Shown piece by piece: positions 1 to 12,281 of a DNA stretch of 64,000 nt (position 1 is its first letter; each line of letters opens with the position of its first letter). Under the pieces are notes generated by a model. That model saw only the letters and a program-made list of their open reading frames with translations. It was not told the origin of the DNA and searched no databases. The DNA comes from Poecilobothrus nobilitatus (lineage: Eukaryota > Arthropoda > Insecta > Diptera > Dolichopodidae). The stretch is from the NCBI GenBank assembly GCA_947095535.1, contig OX352774.1:109681996-109745995 (forward strand), in the 5' to 3' direction. The translations under genes and the position numbers were made by a program.

Positions 1-249
1 GTATAATAATACTACTGTCACTTTAGTAACTATTATTATTGGTATTAGTATTAATTATTAATATTATTATTATTTTACTACAAAGTTTGGGCTATCAATG
101 AAATATAACGTGCAGTAGGAAATAATACCTTCCTGCATGACGCAACCAAAAATAGCTCCACTGTAGTACCTGTTATTATTATTATTATTATTATTAATTA
201 TACGATATACATTATTACGATATAATTTACTACATTTTTTTTTTTATAT
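1..249. repeat. ATT/TAA microsatellites and SINE tail
   Basis: Two short (ATT)n/(TTA)n tracts lie at about 30-75 and 168-196, separated by unique-looking sequence, and a T-run sits at about 235-245. Read on the minus strand, the second tract and the T-run lie downstream of the tRNA-like head at 250-322, so they are probably the A-rich and TAA-rich 3' tail of that SINE. No coding potential is seen. Confidence 0.6.
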
Positions 250-322
250 GACCTGACCGGGGTTTGAACTCAAGGCCCTCTGATTGAAAAGCTGGCAACT
301 TAATCACTAAGCCATAAGTCAG
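250..322 (-). repeat. tRNA-derived SINE head (family S4)
   Basis: On the minus strand this reads as a decayed tRNA: an A-box-like TGGCTTAGTGATTAAG about 50 bases before a B box GAGTTCAAACCCC, followed by an A-rich tail with TAA repeats. A related head with the same GACTwATGGmyTAGTGrTTAAGT start lies at 43985-44062. The arms do not pair well enough for a functional tRNA, so a SINE or tRNA pseudogene is the better call. Confidence 0.65.
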
Positions 323-2079
323 ATCAAAAAGATTTTAAAGCTATTCAAAGCTTAAAGCTATATTTTTAACAGTTTTAGAACGTTTCGCAATTGAAAACCA
401 TTACGTTATTTTTGTCCAACTCTGGATTTCTGTTCTAATATGTTTAATTGTTACATCCATGGTGGCATGGTTTGATTCCGACCGTAGATAATTTTATTTA
501 GAAAACTCTGATAATAAAATTGCGTATAGATTTAAGAATTTAAAAACAACCAATGAAATTTTGAATGTTAATTAAAATAATATTATATTAGCTAGATTTT
601 ATTTTTATTTTCAGAAAACTATAATAGAAAATCGGAAAAATTGAAAACAACTGTTGAAAAATCTTTTATTAATGAATCAAATATCTAAAAAAACAAATGT
701 ATAAAAAAAATATTAAAATGCTTGTACATTCCACATAGGTATGTAACACAAACGGCACCATAAAAAAATAAATAATATAATATTAAGGTAATCTTAAATC
801 AATAAAATAATTAATAAATAATATAATAATTATAATAAATAAGTTTTCTTTTAAAAGTGTTTGTCAGTTACAAATAAAGAGTAAAATAAAAATTAATGTT
901 AAAAATATGGGATCTTATCAAAATTCTGAAACTAGAATATGACTCTTTTGAAATCCGAATTTTTATATTGCAGAATTTTGTAACTCGGAATTATATCATA
1001 TCGAATCTTTAAAATAACCTAGAATTCCAACTTTTCATATCTTAAAAACATAGAAAATTTTCAAAATTTAATAAATATGTGAAAATATAAGCATTAAAAA
1101 AACTCTATGGATTACAAATTAAATAAAAATAAATGTTATAGTATTTTCCAACTTGGCTGTGAATGTAGCTGTGAAAGTGGAATACGAATTTTTAATTATT
1201 TTGAATTATTTCAATTTGGGGTTTTCATGAGAATAAAAGGTAGGTGCAAATTTTTTAAACAACTGAATTTATATATTTTAATTTTCACTTTTAATTAATT
1301 TATTTTTAAAATTTTGAATTTTCTCTTTTTCTGTTTTATTAACTTAACTAAATTAGGGATTGAAAGAGAGCGTTCCATTACAACGTTTATCATTTACCGT
1401 TTTATTGCTGTTTTTATTAGTCTATTATTTAATTTGTTTTGCTGCTATTATATAACTGTATTTGTTTACCAAATGTCTGCATAAATATACAATGTGATAC
1501 ATCAAAAGAGAAATTTTGTTCACAAAATAGGAAATTAATAATCAGTGGATGTATTGTGGCAACAGAAATATGATTGAATATTACGGAAATATAACTAATT
1601 AAAATTGGAGGGCTCTTAAAGCAAAAGATTAGGACTTAACTGTTTTATGATTCCTTTGGATTAAATAACTTATAAACTATCTTTATTGCAGTTCTTTGAA
1701 GAATCCTGATATAAACTCTATCTTGAACATAAAAGATTCTTGGAGTTAGTTTTATAGAATAATTCAAACTTAGAAAGAGTATATTCACCTCTTTCATCCT
1801 CCTGCCAAATTTTACAACTGTTATTCTATTGAATTTGATCTAATCAACCTGTACTAATATAGAATAGCTTTCAATAATTTATAAAAAAAAATCAGTTTAT
1901 AAGACACATTTGCAATATTTTTTTCAATAGGGCACTAGGGCAGTAATCAGAAAGAAAGGACAACTTCTATTTTTAGATGTAAGAGTTTTCCTTCAATCCA
2001 TTTATAGTTACATTGTAGCAATTATCTAGAATCATCTTCCTATTCCGATTTAAGTCTTCTATTAAATGAAGGTGTTTAG
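323..2079. other. AT-rich intergenic DNA
   Basis: Short ORFs only, homopolymer and AT runs, nothing recognisable. A B-box-like GGTTTGATTCC occurs near 468 without a convincing A box. Confidence 0.6.
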
Positions 2080-2259
2080 TCACTAGGTGTCACTAGGTGT
2101 TTATCCACCACACCACTACACCACACCACTACAATAAAGTTGATATTGTTAACACCGAGGGAGTGTGGTTTCGAATCACACACATGTCGTAAGAATAATT
2201 CCCCCTTACGACAATTACAGCCACGCCTGAAAAGGAAAGGCTGTGTAAATAAAAAAAAG
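2080..2259 (+). repeat. SINE family S1, degenerate copy
   Basis: The body matches the other S1 copies: an 'AACACCGAGGGAGTGTGG' block, a B-box-like TTTCGAATCAC, a CGTAAG...CTTACGAC inverted repeat, ACAGCCACGCC, an AGGAAAGG block and an A-rich end. The tRNA head is eroded into a CCACAC/CACTAC short repeat. The other S1 copies in the window are on the minus strand. Confidence 0.7.
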
Positions 2260-3264
2260 ACAATTTAAAGAAAAGATATTTAAAATTCTAGTGAATTTAT
2301 TAACTCATCAAGTCAGTTCAAAAAAATCATAATTATATAATCAAAAATCAATTTTGTAATTTAATATAGATTTAAGAATAAATGTTGTGACACAACTGCA
2401 ACATTTAACGTCATTATAAATTTTTAGCACGAATTTCGTGTTTAAGTTAATTGAAAAATCAAAACAAATTAGGTCAAAAGAAAAACTTTAAAAAATTTTA
2501 AAACTTTTTACTTAAGAATCTAAAAATATTTTTAACGTTTCTATTTTGCCAGTCAAAAAACAGTAGCAAAATTATTTACAAACTTTCTTTTATTCGATGT
2601 TTTATTTTATTTATTGGCTTCTTTTTTTTTCTTTTTTTTTTTGTATCCCGGAGATGTTATCCGGAAATGATTAATTTTTTTCAAATAAAGTAGACAAAAA
2701 CAAGAATAACATAATAAATAAAAACTAATTTTTTGAATATCTCATCAGAATAATAATTAGAAAAAGTTTTTCTTGAAACCATAATTTTTACAACATCTAT
2801 ATCTGATTTATTTAAAAAAACAAAAAAAAACAAAAATCAAAACAAATTCTATATTTGTATACAATTTTCTTAAAGCATGACGTTAAATTTAATGACATTG
2901 TGGAAAATGATGTTTCCATTGTTGATTTTTTGCATGGTAAGTAATTGAAATTTTTTAAAAAGTATAATTGAAACCGAAATAATTTTAGTTCGTGTTTATA
3001 ATTACAACTTACAATTAAAGATTTTTGGATACATACCTAGAATACTTTAAAATCTATTTTTGGTAATTTTTTTTTAAATTCTAAAAATATTCTCTATTAA
3101 CGAATTTTTGAAATTGCTGCACAGAATCTTAATATATTTATTAAATTTGGATCACAATGAAATTTGAAAATTTTCATAAAATATTTTTTAAATTAAATGT
3201 TTTATTCATTTTGTGAGATAATTCAATTAAATGGTTTTTAAAATATAATTTTATTTTTTTCCAG
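2260..3264. other. AT-rich intergenic DNA
   Basis: Poly-A/T-rich sequence without a significant ORF or recognisable repeat. Confidence 0.6.
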
Positions 3265-3420
3265 ATTTCTCTGCCACATAAATGTGAACAGGAAATTACA
3301 CAGCGTTTCCTTTTCAGTCGTGGCTGCAAATATCGTAAGGGGGAATAACTCTTACGAGGTAAGTGGTATTCGAACCTACACTCCCTCGCTGTTTACAGCG
3401 TATTTTATACCGAGGTCACC
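3265..3420 (-). repeat. SINE family S1
   Basis: Minus-strand copy. The tail block TCTCTGCCACATAAATGTG, the GTGGCTGCAAATATCGTAAG block and the B-box-like region (plus-strand GTATTCGAACCTACACTCCC) are all present. The head stops near 3420, where 'accgaggtcaccgaggcccc' suggests a small duplication. It is close to the copy at 58447-58614. Confidence 0.75.
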
Positions 3421-3774
3421 GAGGCCCCAAAAATTATTAATATATTTATCTATATAAAGAAGATCGATTTTAACGTCGCTTTAGCACAACAGAAGGCCGA
3501 TTTTACATCCCTTAGCTAAATTTTATTACTAATACTTTTACTAAAGTAACAACATTTTATTAAAATTATTTATTGCAAAAGTGCAAATTAAGAATTATTA
3601 ATCGAAACTGTTCTTGTAGTAAATTAAAATCAAAAAGATTAAAGTGGTCATTGAAAATATGTAATAAATTTGAATTTACCATAGTTGTTCCTGTGCTTGG
3701 CAGTACGTGCAGCTCCGTTACTTTTATAAGCAGGATAATTTTAAAATAAGTTATTTATTATAAAAAAATTCCAC

Positions 3775-4225
3775 CACAAATATTGAGCCTTCTTCTTTTT
3801 TAGCTGCGTATCCACTACAGGATGTTTGCGACCACTTTTGTGCTGTGCTGTGTGCATTAGTTTTCCACCGTTTGGAGGCCTGTTGATTGCTTGATTTTTC
3901 TCAGCCACAACATTTACTTTCTGCCTTAAATTTTACTTTGCAGAATCAGTTGTAGAATAAAATATTAATTATTGCGCATTATATGACCCAGATATGGTTT
4001 TCCTCCACTTAAGTGTTATTGACAATTCACTGTCTCTATTTATTTAGAATCTCACTATTGCTAACTCGATCTACCTATATGATGTATTTAAAATTCTACG
4101 TTATACCCACATTTCAAATGCTTCAAGCTTATTAATGCTTATTTTCATCAAGCTTATTTTCAGAATCGACGCTTCCATGCCATAGAGGGCTATCGGCCAC
4201 ATGTAGGTTTAACAATGCGGGTTTT
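3775..4225 (-). pseudogene. RTE-type LINE C-terminal relic
   Basis: Translated on the minus strand with stops and frameshifts, this gives the tail of an endonuclease/reverse transcriptase of the RTE group. Recognisable in order: KLEAFEMWV(*)RRIL, a DRVSNSEILNK block (family usually VTNEEVLRR), a YLGHIMR-like remnant, an LQLIL-like block, and TGLQTVE followed by VANIL near the end. These match the post-RT C-terminal region of insect RTE elements as I know it. The RT core is absent, so the copy is truncated at its 5' side and long dead. Family assignment is from memory of conserved blocks, not a search. Confidence 0.65.
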
Positions 4226-4383
4226 TGTTTCGAGTTTGATATCACGGTTACATACAACTGTTTTATAATTTACGAAAGCTGCTACGAGCATATTCAATTC
4301 GGTATTTTACTTTATTTGATCGCTTACTTCTGTATGCATATCTTATCATCTTATGTATCTTACATTTTACTTCTGTTTTTTTA

Positions 4384-4520
4384 GTTCATTCCCCTGCAAC
4401 ATAAATATAACAAGGAAATTACACAACCTTTCTTTTTCAGGCGTGGCTGTAAATGTTGTAAATTATTTCTATGACTTGTGTGGGATTCGAACCCACACTT
4501 CCTCGTTGTTTCAAAGTCAA
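4384..4520 (-). repeat. SINE family S1, diverged copy
   Basis: Contains the S1 3' block (CTGCAACATAAATATAACAAGG on the plus strand, diverged), GGCGTGGCTGTAAATG, and a clean B-box region (minus strand GGGTTCGAATCCC) near 4480-4496. The A-box side has decayed into adjacent sequence. Confidence 0.65.
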
Positions 4521-6034
4521 CAAGATCTTATTATTGATTTTTTGTTCGACTTTTAAACTTTTTGTTTTAAACTTTGATTGACTATATCATTGTTTTTTCA
4601 AAATACTAACCAAATATTGCCATTATAACTTCACATGTCTTATCATGTTTTCCACCAACACATATTGGTATTTGTCTTACAAAACAGGGCTAAAGTTTGG
4701 GTCATTAAAAATTCGAGAATGATTTTAAAATTAATTAATTATAGTTATATGTATATGTATATAGGTAAAAAATTTGAAGAGGTGAAAAAATTTACGGTAA
4801 GCGTTAGAATGGGGGTATCTCAATGGGTATGAATTAAAAGGTTAATTTTAATTAATTTTAATTAAAAAATTTAAGCTTTAAGAATTTTTGCTATAAAAAA
4901 AATTTTTTAAATTAAGAATACACTTTCTTCAAATTTAAGAACAATTTCGTTCAGAACAAAATTTGTTGAAAATCTAATTAATATATATTTTTAATTTGTA
5001 TATTGTCTGAACCAAGCCATTTGATATTTTGAACTGATTTTACTCTAAGCTTTTTACCAAAAAAGAATTTTTGTTTAAGTTTAATGAACTAACCTTTTTA
5101 AATATTTAATGTAAATAAATTATTTTTTGAGATAATATTAAAAATTACATTGAGCAGAAAATCTTCATTTATTCTTTTCATTATAACCTAAAAATTTATT
5201 TTTGATACACAAAACTATATTCAAATTTCCCTACACGAAATCGCACAATATGCTTTTTTTTAAAGAATTTTCCTAGAAATTTTCTGAAAAAAAAAAAAAA
5301 AAAACAGAAGGATTATTCTTTGGCAACCAAATATTTATATTTTTATATTTTCAAACATAAGTTTATTCTATATATATATTTAATAGTGCCTGAACAACTA
5401 AAAGATCTATAAGCTAAAAATAATTATATGAAAAAAGGAAAATGTAAATTACATTATAAGATCTTTAACCTATAAAATGAAAATCTATAAACGTACAGAA
5501 GATTTACATAATCATGATGGTAAATTAAATCAAAAATAGATTACTAACAGAATACATTATATACACAGTTCATTAAATCTTAGTATGGTTTTTTTTTTAT
5601 ATAATAGATTGTAATCTAAGATAATAATATGTACATATATGTATAATATATATGTAATAAAAATATTATCATAGAACTACCGTTATCATCATTATTCTTT
5701 AAGACAGTAATCTCTGATTGAACGCGATTTTTAAATTTTGAACTTCTATTAATATCCTTGATTTGTATATAAATATTTTTTTTTTAAGATTTTTTTTAAT
5801 TTCACATTCGTTTTATTTTTTTTTTTTCGAAAGGGAAATTTAAAAAACTTTGTGGTTAAACATTGTTGTGTAAAAATTTTTTGAAAAATGAAAAATGAAG
5901 AATAATGCCTCCTAGGATCAAAAAAAAGATTTTGAGTTATATGTATGTTCTCAATACTTATGGAAAACAAATGTTTAGATGACCCTCTATGTGATAGGAT
6001 TATATTATATTATTCTTCCTTTTAACTACACCAA
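4521..6034. other. AT-rich intergenic DNA
   Basis: Long homopolymer-rich sequence with poly-A at about 5286-5305 and several TATATA stretches. Short ORFs here show no family motif. Confidence 0.55.
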
Positions 6035-6245
6035 TAACTAGAATCAAGCAGCCAGAGTGGGTATTCCTTACATAATACACAATGTAGAAACGGAAAAGGG
6101 GAAGGGTCTCTATCATTTTTTCTGCAAATGTCCTAGCTAAGGTTAGAAGGTGATCTGGAGATTCCCTATCATCTCAAACAAAAATTATGCGAAAGTATAA
6201 TTGGAGAACTATTTCTGTACTCTACGCAGGCCGATTATAGAAGAT
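6035..6245 (+). pseudogene. possible LINE ORF2 C-terminal relic
   Basis: With two frame changes the plus strand gives a YHFFCKCP block, then LAKVRR, then GDLEIPYHLKQKL ending at a stop near 6243. An HxxC-x-CP then LA.VR then LG order resembles the cysteine-containing tail after the RNase H domain of some non-LTR elements. The match is short and needs frameshifts, so chance similarity is possible. Confidence 0.35.
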
Positions 6246-6732
6246 AGTTGACAACGAAAAATAAAAGAGAATATTATCAAAACGGCACCTTGTCTGTGTT
6301 ATTTGTGCTCTCTTGATAGATTTCTATAGAGCAACCATGTAAACTAACCAAACAACACCAATATCTCAGGAGTTCAATAAAGTCATTTTAAAAAATATGG
6401 GCAAGGGTTCAAGAGTTTAAAAATAATAAAATAATAAATCTTATAACTGAATGGAAACAAAATTACAATTTCAATCTAAAACTATTGTCTATTACAAATA
6501 TTATATAAATATTACAGAACCAAAGATAAAAAGAGTAAAAATTAATTGTTAAGCCTTTCCAATTGAAATTCTGGTTTATGGAATAGAAAAGACTTTGAGT
6601 AAATAGATGTTTACGAAAATCCATTGCCAACTGCTGTTGAATAGAAAAGTATTGCCTGAAAGTTAGAAAGATTTAATCTAAAATTATTCTTGGCACTTCC
6701 ACATATAAAGTGTGATCTATTGTTATCAAAAA

Positions 6733-7477
6733 CGAGGAAGAGTGCAGTAGAGTAGACTGTGTCAACTCTGGGATACCCATATGAACGTAATGTACGCTTT
6801 TTCTATAATCTACTTGATCATTTTTTAAAAACATTCAAATGTTTTAGTACCGACGTTAACTACAAAGATATATTTATGTAAATTGTGGAGTTGTATGACA
6901 GCTACCCGACCGAATCTATTGCGCCTAGCTTCATTAAGCAAGAAGCCTGAACCGGCTGCTCTAGACCAATCAAATTTTACAAAAGTTTTTGCCATGTAAC
7001 TCGACACTTTTTCACTAAATTTCAGATAGCTATCTTCAATAGACACTGAGTTATTCTCATTTAAACGGATAAGTTGTATGGTAGCTACCCGAATCCGCCG
7101 CACCACCACAACCAAATTTTATAGAAGTTGTTGCCATAAAACTTGATCATCATTTACAAAATTTCAGAAACCTAGCTTGAATAGATACTGAGTTATTTCT
7201 ATATAAAGAAAGAAGTTTTGTGGCAGCTACTCGAACCCGCCGACCAAAAATGTTGGATTTAAATAGCAAAAGTAACAATTTCTCAAAAATGACGTAAAAA
7301 AAATTTCAGCCTCCTAGCTCTTTTAGTTTTTGAGTTATTGTGCGGACGGACAGACGGACGGAATTGGATTCTGAGCCGATCCATACCTTTGACATTATAT
7401 CTAGCTCGACTCCTTTAATGTCTCACAAACGTAATGGTAAATTTATTATACCCTTGAACATAGTTCATACGAGTATA
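6733..7477 (-). mobile_element. Hairpin/GTCC element, family B copy 1
   Basis: Bounded by CGAGGAAGAGTGCAGTAG at the low end and GTTCATACGAGTATA at the high end, which are the two ends of family B in reverse. The (GTCC)n core, read as GGACGGACAGACGGACGG, is near 7343-7361. At about 745 bp it is much shorter than B2 or B4 because it lacks the 307-bp tandem block. The short reading frame at 6825-7115 is the B tandem unit and not a gene. A T precedes the end on the element strand, as in other copies. Confidence 0.85.
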
Positions 7478-9243
7478 AAAATGTATAAAGAGCAAAAGAA
7501 CAGTAAGAAAACAGAAAACACAGTAAGAATATTTAAGAAGACAAAAAAAAATGTTTGCAAAATATTTGAAAATATCTGTAGGTCAAATTATTTTGATTTT
7601 AGTTCGTCTATAGATCATGTTAACTGTTACTTTTAATTCATAAACACAATAAAATAAATTTATAGTCAGTTTTAGCTTGAGAATGAACCTTCTACGTACA
7701 AATCTTGTGGTTACGGTATTAAAAGTAATTTACAAAATGTCAAGAATCAAAAATTTTGCAAAATTATTTGCTTTGATTTATAAAAGAAATTTGTTATCAT
7801 CAGGGAAAAATTATATTTAAGTTTATTTTCATTGTATATTCTGAAATATAAAAAATAATAGCAATATAATATTTAATTTGATATTTTGATTAAAAAAGCA
7901 ACGAAATATTATGTGCATGAATTTTAAAAATTATTTAAAAATTATTAATGTTATGTTAGTTTCCGGTAATTGACTAATTTTTAAAAAATGTTTGCTTACA
8001 AAAGCCTATAACTTTACTCAGAAGCTGCTTATCATTGCTTTATTCTTAAAAACTTTTGTTAGTCGTTAGTAATTTTTAAAGACCAGTCCATGAACACTAG
8101 TCCTTGAAACATATATTATATTTTTACCGATGGTATTTCTTTTAAGTTTCAGCAAACCGCTCTCAAAACAAAGAAATCATTTATTCCACATATTAGCAGT
8201 TAAAATTTTCTAAAAAAGTGTTTAACAAAATAACTTTCTTTCCATTTAAACAGTTTCTGCAAATAGAATATTTTCCAGGCTGTTTATTTTATGTTTAGTT
8301 CCTCTAATAGTTCGGAAACTATAGTAACTCTAACAATGTGAAGAATATTATAATTGGTTAAGTTTCTATTATTTTTAGGACGCACTCTTTTATCATTTTT
8401 GTCTCCTTGTTTCAAAAGAATGTTTACATTTTCTTTGGGAAACTTTCTTTTTTTCACAATATCCCGATTAGAAAGATCCTACTCCTTCAATAACGTAATA
8501 CTGCTCTTTTCAATAGCATTTAACACAGGACCGAGAGTCATTCTTTTCTATGGTATTAAAAAAAGAATTTTTTGAATTAGTTTTCAAAAATTTACAATAA
8601 ATTCCTCACTTATGATCTAAACCTCATATATTCCAGATTCTCTTAATTTCAAACCAGATATTGAGAAAAGCTACAGCTATCCTGACGTTGACATATTTAA
8701 AATTTATTTGTAAATCAAAATAATTTTGTTTTATTAAAATTGCAATTATGTAATTAAAAAAAAATTCCTTTTGATAATATTCTACTTGAAAATTACAAAA
8801 ATCAGCAAATAATTCAAATAATTGGTGCAGTTTATGAGCTAAATTCAACTACATAAAACTCTTTCATAGAAACAAATTTTCTTATCTTTAATTAACTGAA
8901 AATTATGAAAAAGATTGTATTTTCATCAACTGAAGTCTTAAGATAGTATAATTAAAATTGAATAACATAAACAAAATAATAAAAAATTTTAAGATTTTTT
9001 AACAATAACAGTAAATAGCTATTTAAATCTATGCTTAATATTAAGAAAATGTAATATTATTTTAAAGAACAACTTCTTAAATAAAATGTTACGGATCATT
9101 TGTCATTAAAGACATTTAACTTTTTTGTTATTTTATTTTGAAAATGTGCTCCTTTAAAAAACTACTCCTTTACGTACTTCCAAGTTATTTTTCAAAATAA
9201 ATTGTTTATATTGAGTTCATATTATTTCAAATCTAAATCAAAG
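7478..9243. other. AT-rich intergenic DNA
   Basis: No recognisable gene or repeat. Scattered short ORFs (for example 8354-8575) have the low-complexity F/L/I composition expected by chance in AT-rich DNA. Confidence 0.5.
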
Positions 9244-9279
9244 AAAATAGAAGCCGGCTCTAAGCCCCAGCTAAAAATC

Positions 9280-9500
9280 TTATTGCGGTGCTGATTTTTT
9301 AATCAATTCTGAAGTCCTTCCTAATTATTTGTTTTGTGTACACATTTCCACATCAAGGATTTTAAAATATTATAGGCTGTCATCCTCAAACCTCCGTTAA
9401 ACAGATTATTAAACCTTGATTTTTTAACTAACTGTAAAGTCCTTCCTAATAATTTTGTTTTACAGACATATTTCAACAACTAAGTATTTAAAATAATTGT
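9280..9500 (+). repeat. Repeat F (diverged copy)
   Basis: Two related blocks in tandem contain 'TTGATTTTTTAAC' and 'AAGTCCTTCCTAATAAT'; between them is CAAACCTCCGTTAAACAG. The same blocks occur at 47500-47720 (AAACCGCCGCTAAACAAAT, CTTTCCTAATTAAG), at 42950-43110 and in part at 50995-51040. Here no inverted terminal array is visible. Origin unknown; a decayed transposon core is the likeliest explanation. Confidence 0.55.
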
Positions 9501-9589
9501 GATTTTTTTTTTGTGGTTAAAATAATTATGGATTTTTGTCCCTACGCTAAATTTAAAAGTTAAATAATTAAGTTGTTTTTCGCCTTTTT

Positions 9590-9680
9590 AGCACATTTCC
9601 AAAAAAATTTAAAAAAAATGTGCTTATTAGTTTCACTCTGTCCGTCCGTCTGTTTACAAAACTTCTATATATTAACTCGT
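9590..9680 (+). mobile_element. Family C fragment (5' hairpin end, C1)
   Basis: AGCACATTTCC...AAATGTGCTTATTAG hairpin followed by TTTCACTCTGTCCGTCCGTC and CTGTTTACAAAACTTC, as in the complete copy at 49589. The match stops at about 9680, so only the hairpin/GTCC end remains. Confidence 0.8.
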
Positions 9681-9686
9681 CGGTGT

Positions 9687-9730
9687 CGGTTTATTTATTT
9701 TTTTATTTATTTATTTATTTATTTATTTGT
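9687..9730. repeat. (TTTA)n microsatellite
   Basis: About ten ATTT units with one T-rich interruption, directly after the truncated C element. Confidence 0.9.
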
Positions 9731-9782
9731 CATTCTGTCACGCTTTTTATTATCTTCGTAATCTGTTACCAACATTTATAAG

Positions 9783-9872
9783 TGGTGTATGGTGCAAAGG
9801 AAAGTGTACAGGTTTCAAAAGTGGAGGTCATGTTGTTCGAATCCAGTTCACATGCAACTTTTTTTTTTTTTT
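9783..9872 (+). repeat. tRNA-like sequence with T-run
   Basis: An A-box-like TGGTGTATGGTGCAAAGG is followed about 45 bases later by a near-perfect B box TGTTCGAATCCA, then CATGCAAC and a run of 13 T, which would terminate Pol III. The acceptor stem does not close cleanly. It is either a tRNA pseudogene or the head of a fourth SINE type. Confidence 0.5.
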
Positions 9873-10287
9873 ACTATCTAAACATCAACATTTTTTGAAT
9901 AAAATATGTATATATTTTGTATATATGAATTGGAAACTTACATTTTTATCTCTTATTCATGCAGGCAAGCATACACATTATATTTTTGATCTTTCCTGGT
10001 GTTTTGTATTAGCATAATTAGCAAAACACAATCCATACATACAATATTTTTATGTATGTTGCTAAGTTATTTTGTTTACAACATTTGTTTAGTATTTAAA
10101 TCAAAATATTTGCTGTCAACATTCTTTAATGCATATTGAATATGCATGTCGTTAAAAATTAATGTTTTATGTGCTTTATTTAGGAACATTTATTATGTAT
10201 ATTGTGTATATAGATATACAAATAAAATTTTATTCAAAATAATTCCAATTGCCAAATTCAAACTACATACATACATAATATTATTTT
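9873..10287. other. AT-rich intergenic DNA
   Basis: Nothing recognised apart from short ATAC/TATG repeats before the A1 element. Confidence 0.5.
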
Positions 10288-11858
10288 TATACCCGTACGA
10301 TAGGATCGGGTATAATAAAATTACTCCTCCGTTTGTAACACCTCGAAATAAGCGAGCTAGATATACCTTCAAAGGTATGGATCGGATCAGAAAAAAATTC
10401 TAAGACTTTTGAGCCATGTCCGTCCGTCCGTCCGTCAGCACGCTAACTCAAAAACTAAGAAAGCTAGAATCTTGAAATTTACAAAAATATTTTGGGAGTA
10501 ATTTGTAGGTTCCCTATTTTTTTTGGTTGAGTTTGGACCAAGCCTTAGGGTAGCTCTCGAACACCTAACTTTTAGATCCCCACATTTTTTTTGCAATAGA
10601 GCTATGAAATTTTAACTACTGATAGATCTCACAAAAATATTAATTTTATATTTAATAACTTTTTTTGTACCCCCACCCTTTACGGAGCTACAGCTCCCCA
10701 AAGGTTCAAAAAAGCTCTATATTTAAATTGTTATAGCGCAAGTTGTATAAGGTATATCTTCATTTTGAAAACGCCAAATGATTACTCCTTTCATTAGCTT
10801 TAAAAGAATATATACAATAAATATATAATTTTGGCATACGGTGTCTTAATTTACCGTTATGCGAAACTCAAATTTTGCAAAATTCTTTAACCCTTCCATC
10901 TTCTAAACGGTTAAAGTTGGAAACTTGAAATTTTGACAAAAGTTAGAGCTTTGAAAATTAGTATGAGTCATTTCAGAAATTTTTTTTGTATCACCCCCTG
11001 TTTAGGAGCTGTAAGGGGTCAAAAACTGAAAATTTCCTATTTTGAAACACCTGTAACTTGAACACCTGTTAAAATTTTTTTGAAGTAATACATAAAAATT
11101 AAAACTCCAACATTATACTTTTATTTCTGTTAACAACTTTTTTTAATAACATAGGGTTACTTTATAATTGACGAAAGTGTTACTTGATTTTTTCAAATTT
11201 TCTAACAAATTTCTTCAACAAATTTTTTGCATTTGTTTTACTCGATAATTTGAAATTGTTGAGGATATAATGCGTAGTACAAACAAATGAAAATGAATAA
11301 ACAACATAACAGTTGCTTGAAGAATTTTTATTTATATGATATTGATATATATACATACTTATATAATATCATGTTTATTTACATATCGTATATGTCACTA
11401 GTGAATGAATGATACGAGTATATATGTATATTATATAGCGCCGTATTTACATACATATATGTATTTTATTGTACTTATAAGAAATTATTCTGTCAATGGA
11501 ATATTTAAATATAATATAATATAATATTTAAAATTATATTTACTATTTTGTACTAAGTAAATTTAATATACATTTACCGCTTAGTATTAAATGGTACTAT
11601 AGAATATTTGAAAAAGTTTTGGATTGATAATCGTTATGTGGAAGGTTAAAATTTGCTTTTGAAGAATGTACATATAAACATATAGTTTGAATATATGTAC
11701 AACCCATAGTTCTAGAAATTATAAAATTCACCATAAAATTATTTTAAAATACTTAAATATTAAAAAAATAATATTGTAAACAGAGTGACAGGCTGTGAAC
11801 ATACTAACGGTTCGTACGGGTATCTAAGAGTTGACAAAGTCAACTGTATTCTTCCTCG
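10288..11858 (+). mobile_element. Hairpin/GTCC element, family A copy 1
   Basis: Complete copy, 1571 bp. The 5' end is a hairpin with TATACCCG/CGGGTATA arms. Next come CGAGCTAGATATACC, the core CCATGTCCGTCCGTCCG, the AACTCAAAAACTAAG block, a long non-coding interior and a TA-rich microsatellite zone (about 11335-11475). Near the 3' end is the subterminal inverted repeat TTCGTACGGGTAT, then a perfect stem-loop GTTGAC-AAA-GTCAAC and the end CTTCCTCG followed by T. No transposase is encoded. The layout and the GTCY plus TA tracts match dipteran mini-me/DINE-1 elements, which are regarded as Helentron-derived; that link is from memory. Confidence 0.88.
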
Positions 11859-11907
11859 TTGTACATAGTAAAGAATATAAAAAGTAAAGATCATTACAAA
11901 ATTATGC

Positions 11908-11962
11908 TTTTGTAATGCTCAATGCGCATTATGATTTAATAATAATGCGCATTATGATTTAC
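11908..11962. repeat. Short tandem duplication
   Basis: AATGCGCATTATGATTTA occurs twice within about 45 bases just after A1. ATGCGCAT inside it is a perfect palindrome. Confidence 0.8.
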
Positions 11963-12031
11963 GAACAAAATTTTGTCAACACAAAAAATTAAAACTACGT
12001 ATGTAAATATGTACGTACGTATGTACATAAT

Positions 12032-12281
12032 ATTTATTTATTTATTTATATTCAGGTACCGTGGTACATAAATGTGCCAGGTAGCTATCACCCCTGTTTC
12101 CTGGTAGGAATGTGGGGTGTACGTGATATAATGATATATAAAGTATTTACATATTGCGATATATGAATATTTTTTTTTTTTTATATTATAATTATTGTAC
12201 CCAGCCGGGAATCGAACCCGAGACCTGTCATTCCCTTATGAATGAGAAGCGGTGCGTCAACCACTGCACCAATGGCTGGAT
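12032..12281 (-). repeat. tRNA-derived SINE, family S2 (full length)
   Basis: Minus strand: head TCCAGCCATTGGTGCAGTGG (A box) and GGTTCGATTCCCGGCTGG (B box), an A-rich linker, a body with CATTCCTACCAGGAAACAGG, a tail with CTGGCACATTTATGTACC, and a terminal (AAAT)n tract. The head is a good tRNA imitation. A 5'-truncated copy of the same family lies at 42541-42745. Confidence 0.85.

Noticed and set aside
440..485. Further tRNA-like B box GGTTTGATTCC
   Set aside because: No A box at the right distance and no SINE body; too weak to call.
2098..2130. CRISPR-like CCACACCACTACA repeats
   Set aside because: Only a few short imperfect units in an insect SINE head; no spacers and no bacterial context.
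9783..9872. Functional tRNA gene
   Set aside because: A and B boxes and a T-run are present but the acceptor and anticodon arms do not pair convincingly; kept only as tRNA-like.
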